Shown here piece after piece: positions 48,209 through 58,949 of a stretch of 64,000 bases of DNA. Within the stretch, counting starts at the first letter, position 1; every line of letters begins with the position of its first letter. The notes beneath the pieces were generated by a model, which worked only from the letters and a program-made list of their open reading frames with translations, had not been told where the DNA came from and did not search any database. The stretch comes from Panorpa germanica (taxonomy: Eukaryota; Arthropoda; Insecta; Mecoptera; Panorpidae). The translations under genes and the position numbers were made by a program. The stretch is from NCBI GenBank assembly GCA_963678705.1, contig OY783212.1, positions 7,874,001 to 7,938,000 of the forward strand. The letters run 5' to 3'.

Positions 48209-48262
48209 TCTTTTTTTTTTATTACTACTTCACGGGCTTCTTAGGACTTCGGTCCTTTATAT
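48209..48262 (-). mobile_element. LINE-like 3' end with UUCG-type hairpin, minus strand
   Basis: Read on the minus strand: AGGACCGAAGTCCTAAGAAG, CCCGTGAAGTAGTAAT, then a run of A. The palindrome AGGAC-TTCG-GTCCT (48243-48256) makes a 5-bp stem with a TTCG loop on the plus strand. A stem-loop just before an A-tail is usual for retroelement 3' ends. No coding part is attached. Confidence 0.5.
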
Positions 48263-49670
48263 ACCTATTTTATATGTAACATTATATAATATTGCATAAA
48301 TTTTTTATTAACGTCAGAAAATGTAAATATATGTCGAAGGATAACTATATTATTTTAATCTAAAAATATTTTATATTAAATGTTAATTAATGTAAAATGT
48401 TTAATCTTAAAACAGGTATACTTTTTATGTAAAATTAACCTTAAATATATGTAACTGTATTTAGTTGGTAGATTTTAATCAAAGTATAAAGTTTTAATAT
48501 AAAATGAATACCTTGTCTATCTACTTTGTATGTACCAAGAAATACCATCGTATGTTGTCTTTGAAAGAAAAACTTTTGCAGAATGAAAGTTTGCAGCTCA
48601 TGCTATAAAGTCTTGTGAAGTACTGAAGTACAGTTTTGTGTCTTTTAAAAAGAAGCTCGTCTCTGTACATAGTACGAGTACTGTTAGAAAAGAGTTCGAA
48701 AGACAACGCCATTGTGTGAACAACAAGAAAGACCCTTATTACGGTAAATGGTTCTCGCGATGGTACTGTTATGAGACTTGGAAAATTTCATTAAAAATAT
48801 TTTTGTTCAAACACAATTTTTTTTTTTTTAGATATACCTAGATGATCTTCAAAATATCCACAACTATATTGTTGAAAGAAAATGGTTTGTTATTTTGTCT
48901 CGTTATAAAAATAATTTTAAATCGTCATTCAAATGGTTTTGGGTGAATAATAACATGTTTGAGATTTTTATTCAAAAGTATACTCATAGATATTCTTATA
49001 TAGAGTAGGCCATCTGTAGTGAAGTTTGAAGTGAGTTTTATGTCAACACTGGCAACACTGATGCTTTATAGATCTTTAACGCAATACCTTCGGTAACTTG
49101 CGGGGGGAGCACCACTAAATGGACGATAAATATACGCAAATGCACTTAAAAAACTGATGTAACTTAGAATTTAAGAGTATGGTCGAAGCAAATATTTGGG
49201 CGCTTTGATCAATTATATTTTACCGACACTAAATCTAAAATGTTTGCCGTTGTGAACACGATCATACGTAGCGACGTATTTCTGTTGGTAGAGCACGATT
49301 GCTCCTTGGAAACGTTATTAACATAAGATATTACAATATGCAAATATTTTAGTATTCATTAACGTTGTAATCTAGTTACATCAAATCTAACTTTTCCATA
49401 AAATGATAAAAGCAGAACTTTTCATAATAAACTATAGTTTCTTAAAACAGCTGAAGGCAACGATTTCACTAGTTTTATAAAAAGTAGCGCTAAAACTAAC
49501 GTTATTATTACTTTTCTCATTACTGCAACACTTTTTCCGCGAAATAACTTTGTAAGTAATAACACCAACGGAGTAATTTATATAAGTAATAATATTTTAC
49601 AGAGTAGCGTCTAGATCTTTACAGTTTTAACGAGGAAAATATTTTACATTTACGTTTGACTCAGTCTTAC
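48263..49670. other. Gene-free stretch
   Basis: No supported gene. GTTGGTAGAGCACG at about 49284 imitates a tRNA D-arm. Confidence 0.4.
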
Positions 49671-49797
49671 GAGTAAACAATTCTCTTAGCATCATCCTCA
49701 TCGCGTTCCAGAGTTGCCCGAGTTGTGGTGTCACCATCGCACCGCACCTCTTAGCGATTCTTATCCATTCGGGCACGAAGTATGTCATCCTTTGAAA
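49671..49797 (-). CDS. Candidate internal coding exon, minus strand, unknown gene
   Basis: A GC-rich island of about 127 bp. On the minus strand a pyrimidine-rich ATTTCCACTCGACTTTCAAG precedes it and TTTACTC|GTAAGA closes it. The frame is open throughout: FQRMTYFVPEWIRIAKRCGA, then MVTPQLGQLWNAMRMMLREL and FT, leaving one base for the next exon. The composition, with Trp, Met, Arg and few low-complexity runs, looks like folded protein rather than AT-driven chance translation. A second acceptor 8 bp further in is possible, and the ATG within could be a start. The plus strand is also open for about 45 codons, but its splice signals are weaker. I do not recognise the family. Confidence 0.42.
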
Positions 49798-50094
49798 CTT
49801 GAAAGTCGAGTGGAAATAGCACGAGTATGAGAATGTCTAAAAACACTTGTTGAATATTTAAAGGGGGGTTGTTATTAATCCCGTTCATTCCAGGGTAGCG
49901 TGAAGATGAATATCAACAACTGCTGGACCTAGATGTTATTGTTTTAAGTGCTAATAACTATCAGAAGTTGATGCACACAAAGAAATATTTAAAAAAAAAT
50001 AGTATAAATATTTAAACAATATATCTACATAATAAACAGTGAAACGAAATGAATTGAAGAAGATGGGTGAGCTGTAGGGGGATGTGAAGTTTAA

Positions 50095-50507
50095 TTATGC
50101 CGATTTCACACTGGAGAGACAAAACAACAAAACACGAACAAAAACTGTTTTTCTGAACAAAAATACCAATGTTTATACCAAAGAGACAGTTCTTAAAACA
50201 TTTTTGTCTTTAAAAACGTGTTTTAGTAAATAAAACACATTCCCATCTGGAGTCTGTAAGATCAAAGGAAAACACGTTTGTTGTTGTTTTTTAGTCTGCT
50301 TGATTTGAACATCAGTTTTGTTTTGTGGGAGACTAAATTTTTATGGGACACACGGAAATATACTAGATGCAAAACCTGTCTGTTCAGTGTGAACAGCCAG
50401 TTTTTGAAAAACAGTACTGTTTTAAAATAAGTAAAACATGTTTTTGTATTGTTTTTAGAAAACAAAACTGTTTTCAAAACTGTCTCTTTGGTGTAAAACC
50501 GGCGTTA
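50095..50507. mobile_element. TIR element of about 412 bp (TTAYGCCGRTTTYACAC ends)
   Basis: The left end reads TTATGCCGATTTCACACTGG then AGAGACA. The reverse complement of the right end reads TTAACGCCGGTTTTACACCA then AAGAGACA, so TIRs are about 27 bp and imperfect. The interior is full of GTTTTT/AAAACA strings with several AACTGTTTT copies. TTAA is present at or near both outer edges, but I cannot define the target duplication. Confidence 0.65.
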
Positions 50508-52893
50508 AACTGACCTCTTTCCATCTGCATGACAGCCCAATTTGGAATGGATCATAGTTGAATATTTGGGTGCAAACGCAACACAATTTTAATCGTCATT
50601 TCCATTTACTGCGTAACTATTCCATAATTTGAAGCAATTCGAACGTAGATAAATAGCCTTGAGAAAACTTTATCGACATTTAAAAAAAAGAGATGAAAGT
50701 GCCAACAAGAGTTCGAAGGACTGAAACAAGATTAAGTCATATAATATTTAATATTATTGGAGCAATCTTGAATTCAAAATGGTAGATAACCTGTATTACA
50801 ACCAAACTTTGCATAATTATATGTTAATTATTATATCATTCCACATGCTTACATACAGGGATAACTGTTGAAGTACTACAATACGTATCTTGACAGTGTG
50901 AAAACACATACTACCGAACACCGAGTTTCCATCGTCATCCTCCCTGCCCCCTTAATACCATAAAGGGTTCTACGACTTCGTTCAACGTTCAATAGAAGTA
51001 CTACGACGTCAATGAAGCTGGTAACGAGACTAGATAACATCACTTACCCTTTGTCTCTATTGCTCGGACGAAAAGTCTTTGTACGGAGAAATGCCTTTGT
51101 AGAAAGGTATGTTGTGTTATGTAATGATACATTAAATAAATGTAAGTGCCGGCAACACTCCACGATGTACAATACAGTACACTACTTTATCGACATTATC
51201 AAACGCAAAACCCATACCATAGCCAAAGTTCAAAGTATCAACGAAACAAGCGGTCATGATAAATATTGAATTAGGCCTGCCTTTACTTCGTTGTTATTTC
51301 ATTATGGCTACGCGTACGAGTTAGTGACTATGCTGTTATTTATTTTATAACCTACAATTTTCATTAGTAGTCGTGAAGTACTTAAGGCTTGAATAATTAT
51401 TTATTATTATTTAAGAATCAAGAAGTTTCTAAACAAAATTATTTAAGGTTTAGCTATCATAAAAAAAGTTACCTGTTACATAAGCAATATTACAGAATAT
51501 ACCACGATTTATAACCTATGGTAATGCTTATTGAAAAATAAATAAAAAGTTCTTATTCTTTATAGGATGATCTTCAATTTTCCAATTCATTCTTTCGGTC
51601 ATTTTTCTCTTTTCTAAAATCTTCTCTTTTGCTAAATTGGGCAGAATAATCTTAGTTCCTTATTGTTTTATGGTAAAGTTGCATGAGTAGCTGTTTTTAT
51701 TGTTGTGTTTAAATACTCAATTGCTGAGCAGATATGTTTTTCATTTGTCAGAGGAAGTTTGCTGAAGTCTCAAATATCTATCAGACTCAAGAGACGAGTC
51801 CCCACACATTTATTCATACTGCAAATAACGATAAATTATAATTTAAAGTAGGAGGAAGTATGTTTAAAGCGGAGGAGTAATTTAAAAAAAATTCTTTATA
51901 GGTTAACTTATCCATGGAATCCTTTACTGTGATTAAAAGAATGTTTCATTTAAAATAAATTGTGCAACAATAATACAATTTTATTATAAGGTAGAAATTA
52001 ATTTTAACAATAGACCCCGAACAGTTCATCTGTAATAATTAGTACTGTAAAGATTCCTTCTGTATTATTTGTCTTATTTCTGATATAAATATACATTGAA
52101 TATCTACAAATCAAAAAAATAAAATTAGAAACCTAAAAATTAAATCATTTATCAAACAATTACAACCCCTGCATCCACCCTAGAAAATTTAAACAAATCG
52201 AAATAACAACAATTTTATTTTGTAAGCACAAGCAACTCCATTTTAACTTAAATATACAAGATTTTGATTCGCCTGTACAAGTTTCATCCCTTGAGAATTT
52301 GTTTGTTTGTTTGAATTCTATTTTCTTTTCTTCAATATTTTTTTCGGCATCAGATCTGCTTTAATGGTGTCAGGCACTCAATTATAAAAATACATGAGAA
52401 ACCAATCCAAAAAAAGAATATCCATCCTAAAAGACAAGGCCAACGCAAAGGTTTTCCACCTGTCAAATACTACTGAACCCTTACGATACAAAATAAACGC
52501 TAACAAGGAATGTATAGAAGTCTATTGGGGGCCAAGAGCCACAGGGCTTGCGAGCGAGAGGGAGCATAAATCATTTGAGAGGAAGTAGTTTGTCTTGGTT
52601 AAATGGAGTTCATTATTATAGATAATAAATTTTGTTTTCTATGCTAAATGTCTACAGCATGACATCGGAGTGAGTTCATAAAAGTCAATAACTAATTCAG
52701 ACCACCTCTGAGGTCATTTTTTATCGTCATATGTATTCTTTATAATTTAAAGTAGGAGGACACTATTCACAACCAGTAACTGTTCAGTGACAAAAAATGT
52801 ATTTAATATCATTAGGTTGATAGCGTGTAAATTCTCATAGTTCAAAAAGAAAAATGTAAGCTAATAATTATGTTTTCGATTTTGAAAATTGAT
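50508..52893. other. Gene-free stretch with two coding-like patches
   Basis: 51012-51269 (85 codons) and 52394-52588 (64 codons; contains NANKECIEVYWGPRATGLAS) have better composition than chance frames, but lack splice signals or recognised similarity. They may be transposon debris. No other feature found. Confidence 0.3.
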
Positions 52894-52907
52894 TGGTAGA
52901 TTAATAT

Positions 52908-53243
52908 TATTATTATTTATCGTTTATTGTTCGCCTTTCGGCTTTACAATCTACATTCTTAATACATTTCATATACTTCAAATTACAATTAAATTTACAT
53001 TATTCTCCACCAGCTTATTTATTCTCCTGTTTTTTCTTTCCTTCTTACTATTTCCGGCATCCACCTCTTTCCTTCACTGCCTCCCTTTAATAGCTGGCCA
53101 ATATTCCTTTCGCTCGCTACTTTTTCCTTACACTCAAACTTAATGTGCTCCAGTGTTTCGTCCTCCGCTCCGCACATTCTACACTTTCTTTCCTCACTCT
53201 TTTCCCAGTATCTGTTTCCTTTTTCCTCATTTCCCAATCCCAA
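52908..53243 (-). mobile_element. 5'-truncated LINE copy with target duplication
   Basis: TGGTAGATTAATAT (52894-52907) and TGGTAGACTAATAT (53244-53257) flank the insert, a 14-bp duplication with one mismatch. On the minus strand the copy starts inside ORF2, continues through its stop, a short 3' UTR with AACAATAAACG, and ends in a (TAA/TAAT) tail. This is the classic product of abortive target-primed reverse transcription. Confidence 0.85.
53019..53243 (-). pseudogene. LINE ORF2 carboxy-terminal zinc-binding fragment
   Basis: About 74 codons beginning at the truncation point (first codon TTG, so not a real start). LGLGNEEKGNRYW is followed by CRMCGAEDETLEHIKFEC, a CxxC-HxxxxC arrangement typical of the tail of ORF2 in jockey/R1/I-type non-LTR elements. 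The frame then runs to its stop inside the 3' end. Related fragments lie at 27903-28020 and 55305-55390 on the plus strand. The reverse transcriptase is missing because of 5' truncation. Confidence 0.75.
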
Positions 53244-53257
53244 TGGTAGACTAATAT

Positions 53258-55304
53258 ATATTATCTAAGATCATTCAGAAACTTTGAAAAAAACTTTAAA
53301 TTGTAAATTACAGAATTCCGTATTATTCAATTCCGTAATAGGTGTTAAAATACATTTCAATCTAACCCAGTTCTTTAAGGATTCAAGCTTAGTATGTCTT
53401 TGTTTTGACATTTTATAAGTTACCTCAAAAATCTCGTAGAATCTCCTATACGCGAGTCTTGATTTTCATGGATCAAACTTCACAAAATCGATTTCTTTCA
53501 GATGTCTTGTTTCCTGTGCTCTAAAAGACATTTACAGATATTAGTAAAGATGTAGAGCAAGAAATTATCTACAAATTTGATTGTTTGCCATTTTTCGTAT
53601 GATCAACCGTTCCCGAAATTGGCGCAAAGAATGGAATGCTAAAAATTTATTATTTAAAGGTTTTTAATATATTTTACTACAAAAATGTTTATTGCCAGCC
53701 AAATATTCAGAACTAAATTGTTGGAACTATTTCTTGCATATAGGAGCTAACATTCTAGTCATCGACTTCATTTGCAGTCTCATGGAATTATTAGTGATTT
53801 CAATATAAATAACTTCAATGCATTCACATTTTTTAGTTACCACAATATCTTTTACAGAAAACTTGAAACACATTTAAATAATCATTCAGAAATCCTATTT
53901 CCTGTAAACGCGTATACGCTTTTCCATTGCTTCTGACGTCACTTTCTTATCAACTCTTCGATTATTTTCTATTTATTTTAAAACTCGTATGAAAACACCA
54001 TTAAAATTCAGAGACATACTCGTATGCTTCGTGTCATATAAAAGCCAACATACAAGTAGAAAGATATAAAGAAAATTGAGAAAAAACATAGAAAACAGCA
54101 AAGAGAAAAGCCTCGTAATCCTTCCGGGAAATTGTAAGCAAACATATATGGTAGTACAGAAGCAAGCCTCCGAGGGTGGATCACTCGATCACTGCAGAGT
54201 ACAGAAATAAGCGTTTACACGAATATATCGCTAAGGGTGATGAAAGGGAGAGTGAGAGAGGGTTGCAAGGATAGAAGAAGTGGAGGGCGCCTTGTGCAAA
54301 GAACTATTATACTATTAATTATTCAATATGATTTAACACTGTTTACCAAATGCAAAATGGAAGGCAAGATTAAATAATAGATCAGTTGAGGTTCAGACAG
54401 TGCTGGTTTTATGATAAGCTGCATCAGGTGAGGCTACAAATAAACATAGTGACTTTATACAGTTTAGATAAAAACATAGTTTTATTTGGATTCTTTGGAA
54501 CATTGGATTATTGTTGATAACGCCCCTCAAAACATAAAACATAAATTTTGCCTTATTTATATAATATTGTTAAGAATTTACGGGATCGTCGCATGATATA
54601 GAGATCACGGCGAAATAAACAAAAGCTAGATTATTTCAATTGTTTTGATAGTTAGGATTGTAATTGTTTTAGTAGTAAGAATTGAATTAGAATTGGAGAA
54701 TTGTGATTGTGGTGAAAATAAGCGGTCTAATAAAAAGTGTGAATCCTGTGGATTTTTTAATTGTGGCTATTATTAATTAATTAAAAGTTACAACGCGACT
54801 TATTTATTAAACATAATTACTCCGCTCGGTAAATTAAAAGAACCCAGTCGCAGGCGAAATACGGCACATAAAAGGAAAACACGCCGTCGCCTAGTAAAAG
54901 TGTAACATATAATATATTACGTAAGCAAAATCTAGCATTTAAACTAAAATGGTTTAATTATTTAAAGCCTTTAATCCTTAAAAAGGTATTCTTAAGATAT
55001 TATTATTATCTATAAAAGGTAGTTAGATTTTTGAACAAAGTAGTTGATCACAGTTTTCAAAAGATCATGAAGATTACACGCTTATAGAACATTTGTTCGA
55101 AAGTTGGCAGTTACAGGGTAACGATTCTAAAATACCTTAATATTTTTAAGTTTTGTGGCGGTTCAGTGGAGCCATCAGAAACCCAAGCCCCCCAATAGGG
55201 CAGATGTTATTTGTTAGAAATCTGGTCATCTAGGACTCATCACTGCTCATCTAGGACAAGGTGCGGTACTAAAAAAATGGTTCTTTCATAATCCGTTTTG
55301 GTCA
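53258..55304. other. Gene-free stretch
   Basis: Contains GA-rich sequence at 54235-54290 and an isolated GGTGGATCACTCG at 54177 that imitates 5.8S rRNA. Nothing else supported. Confidence 0.4.
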
Positions 55305-55390
55305 GAAAGAATGTTGAGAAGAATTAATAGATTTAGACTAGGGAAAATTAAAATATGGAAAAAGAGGTAGTAATAATTGGAAAATGAATC
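55305..55390 (+). pseudogene. Heavily degraded LINE ORF2 fragment
   Basis: Reads MLRRINRFRLG and, after a small shift in frame, YGKRGSNNWK, which parallels RRIARFRLGNEEKGSRYWK at 27.9 kb. It is short and broken, recognisable only by comparison. Confidence 0.45.
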
Positions 55391-56522
55391 GGTGAATGAA
55401 GAAAGAAGCAGAGGAATCATTGGATTTATTGGAAGCATAGGAAACATATGATAAATAAAGAGAAAGAAAATAATGCTGTATATATGTGAATGTTTAAGTG
55501 ACAATGTAAAATGTTTTCTTACCTTATCTAAATACCTTATGGCTTACGTATAGCAAATTAGAATAAACCAACTCTCTACATAGTGATGTTGCCGTTATGG
55601 CGGACGTCGATGATAGCTTTGGGCAATGTGGCGGTTAAAAATTACAATAGTATAATATATGTTGCTGACAAAAATATTTGGATAAAGAGTCTATAAAATT
55701 TGTTCATTACAAACAGATAAAGTAAATAAGCAAAGCGAGATGTTTTAGCAAACAATCCCTAACTTATATATACTTTTGAATGGGCTTAAGATAAACATTA
55801 ACTAAGGTTCTTAAGCAATTTATTTTGAAAAGTAATGTTGACTAAAAGTATTCTGAATATGTCTAAATTCAAAAGAAGATATTGTAGTTACTCTAAAAGG
55901 AAAATATAATGTAAGTCTAGCAAATGTGGTGTATTACACAACTTCTGAATAGTCTATAGCTTCAAAGATTACATTTCCCAATGCAAGATAGTGCTTCCAT
56001 CTTCCATATTTATCAGAAATTGTGAACTACAGAATACTTCTTTGGCTCTTAACAGTGTAAACTCTACTGTTAGTGTATTAAACATCAGCGTTACGTAATA
56101 AGAGTTTATCATATTTTCTGAGATTACTTTTTTCCATAAAAAGTTATAAATATGAAACTCGTATGATAAAGTAATTTGCCTTCAAGACTGCATCAAGACA
56201 TGCAGTTTATATTCAATATTGATAGACGGTAACCTGCTTATCCAAGATTTTCAAGGGAAATAAGAAAAAAAAGACGCTGTACAGAAGGGATGAGATGAGC
56301 ATTAATTTTACCTTTTATCTTGAGCTTTATTAATGTTACATTACATAATTGATAGTTTTCTAGTTGCTAGTTTATTAAAGACATACATACGACTATAAAC
56401 CTATTAAACGAGGAAGTACTGTTCATCTATCAGAATTAAATTTGAAAATATTTCATGATAATATAAGATAAAATAAAATTAACCAAACCGTTGTTGCTTT
56501 TCTAATTGATTATATCCAGTAT
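55391..56522. other. Gene-free stretch
   Basis: Nothing supported. Confidence 0.45.
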
Positions 56523-56590
56523 AAAATTATAACCTTATTAGGTAGTGGTATAGTTCACATATTCGAGTCCACGACCCGTAGAAATTGCCA
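56523..56590. repeat. Dispersed repeat, copy 1 of 2
   Basis: TTATTAGGTAGTGGTATAGT, TCACATATTCGAGTCC and ACGAC recur with changes at 63920-63985. ATTCGAGTCC resembles a pol III B box, but the upstream A-box-like element is too close for a tRNA. Confidence 0.5.
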
Positions 56591-58304
56591 AGTATCGGAA
56601 ATAAGATCGTATCACAAAGTTAAATAATAAATGGAAAAGGAATGCAATAGTTTTTCTACTTCTTGTTGCTAAAAACGACCTCTTCCAAATATAATCCTGC
56701 GCGAATCTTTTAAATAGAGACGGACGGGTGCCAAATCGCATCTACTTTACATTATAATTACAAATTTCGACTGAAATCAACTGAAAATACAAACGAAACT
56801 TCTCAACGGCAATAGCTTTATTAAAAATCATATACATTTTTGAAAGTTGTTCTTTTTCTGATATGTTTAACTTTTTACAATTCTTCTTTATACGTCATAA
56901 ATTTTGAGCTTGTATTTTTGTTGTTTTATTAAAATGCTGGTTTACTTATGTTTCTGTCATAAAGCGGTTTGTGTGTCCTGGCACGTACGAGGATACCGTA
57001 GAGCTGCTACGAATTCATGTAGTCTACGTAGCTCTACGGATATGTAAACGTAGTTGTCAGTTAAGTACTTTGCATACATATACAATATTTTAGTGAAATA
57101 CGAAACTATGAGTATACATCGGTATTTCCATAGATATATAGATAATTCGCTGCTATAAGAGCTTATTGAATAACACATGAGATATGCATGGTTTAGGTAA
57201 TAACCGAGTAAAATGAAACCACTGAACTCTTAAACTGAAGGTTTTATTAAGCAGCAGGTGTTTTCCATTTAAGTATCGGGTTATGATCTCTGACTTTACA
57301 TATTTTATTAGATCTATTTTTTGTAAGTATTACAGAACAGCTTTTGCGCATTGCATTATAAAAAGGTTAAGTATTCGTATGAAGACAAAGATACTGGAGA
57401 ATCTAGAAGTATAACTATGAAGTCACGATTGAACAAAAACCACAAGCATTTTAAAAATAACTAAAGAAACATATATTGCATTTTATTACACTTAGTAAAT
57501 AATGAATAACATAAAATTGTTTTGATAAATAATTGAACAAGTTAAAATCTCGTTGTTTAGTACTATAACTTTGTATTATGTGTACTAAATGACTGATGTT
57601 TAGAAGGTAAATTTTAGATGCTTCTTGCTCTGATGTTAAACTTAAATGATTAGAAATAATTTCAGTCTTTATAGCAGAACGACTATTACGAAAAATTTCA
57701 AATGTACGCGAAACAAGTTGAATGACGTAGTGCACTAAACGAAAGAATGTGATCTCCAAATCTTTCCTATTAAGTTCAAAAGTTCTTGTTTTTAAAATAT
57801 TGTATCACCAGACAAAATAGTGGACAGTCCTTTAAATAATGAAGACTTGACAACCTAATGCTACATGTTACATGCCTGATATCGGGACATAACGAAACTG
57901 AATTAGTTTAATTTGGAAGAGGACGACAAATGCTTTTGCGAGAAAACGTAAGCCATCTTATCAGCAGCAACAGTCTGTAGTAGCAGATAAGGAAATTCTA
58001 AAGAAGAACATAAAATCTAGAGGTTTAAGAAGTTTGGAATACCGAATAGAAATAAAAGAAAACCATAGAGACTTTGAAGCAAGAACTATTTGTAGTAAGG
58101 AAAATCTTTAGAAGTTGAGGTAAAAGTAGATCATTAACTACATTTCCAGATAGGTGAAGAAAATTCAGCAGAGCATGCAGACCAGACTTCAGACTAATTA
58201 TAGTTAAGAATGTCAATGTAAAATAATGCAAATAATAAAAGGTGAAATTTGGTATATGTGAATAAAAAAATTAAAGAAACCAACCCACACAAAAAAGTAC
58301 TTCG
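56591..58304. other. Gene-free stretch with a small hairpin
   Basis: CCGTAGAGCT at 56996-57005 is perfectly reversed by AGCTCTACGG at 57030-57039, with CTACG/CGTAG pairing inside. AT-rich frames near 57451-57759 are judged spurious. Confidence 0.5.
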
Positions 58305-58306
58305 AT

Positions 58307-58949
58307 GGTCTTGTGTCCTCATTTTTCAGTGGTCGATTTTTCAATTGTTGATTGAAATTGATGTTAATAAATGTGTCTTGGCGTGTTTATTTTATTAAAT
58401 ATCTAAATATTGACGGAGATATAGCAATTAAAAGTTTGAATTGTAGTTTTAGCACTAGAAATGGTCGCCATATTTGTATAACGTGAAATGCATATTAACG
58501 TCAGTTATTTGTTGAGTAGGTTAGTGCCGTGGTAATGCTCTGTAGCTGTTGGTAGTCAAATAATCAAGTCAAATCAAAGAATAATAAGTTTTTATTTTAT
58601 TTAACCCTGCTAAGGCAGACATAATATTAAAATTTGATTGTTCCTTGAAATAGTTGTAAATAATATTTGATATTTTGATATATAAATACACATAGCAAAG
58701 ATTTATGAGCTGTAAGGTTGGTAACCTTACACAAGGATTGTGATGTCACATGCACTTGGAATGTGTACAACGTTGAATCCCTTTAATAATTAAAGAGACA
58801 AAATGACCTTCTTAATTGTTAATATCTCTTAACATATAAGGAGTTATTAAAAAATAATTTAACATTTGAGGTTCTGGTAACTTTATCAATATATAATACA
58901 CTTTTATAGAAATTATATATATTGTGTCCTATACATAGGACACAAGCCC
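58307..58949 (+). mobile_element. 640-bp TIR family, copy C
   Basis: The left end is ATGGTCTTGTGTCCT (one change from the consensus) and the right end AGGACACAAGCCCAT. A local TTGTGTCCTATACATAGGAC at 58922-58941 adds a second palindromic copy of the terminus. The body matches copy B closely, including the adjacent GTCAAATCAAAG and TAACCCTGCTAAGGCAGAC blocks. Confidence 0.87.

Noticed and set aside
49275-49320. tRNA D-arm-like GTTGGTAGAGCACG
   Set aside because: No anticodon arm, T-arm or acceptor stem can be built around it.
54170-54200. GGTGGATCACTCG, as in 5.8S rRNA
   Set aside because: Only about 13 bases match; flanks do not follow rRNA, so chance.
57451-57759. 102-codon minus-strand frame
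   Set aside because: AT-rich composition, no conserved motif, no flanking gene signals.
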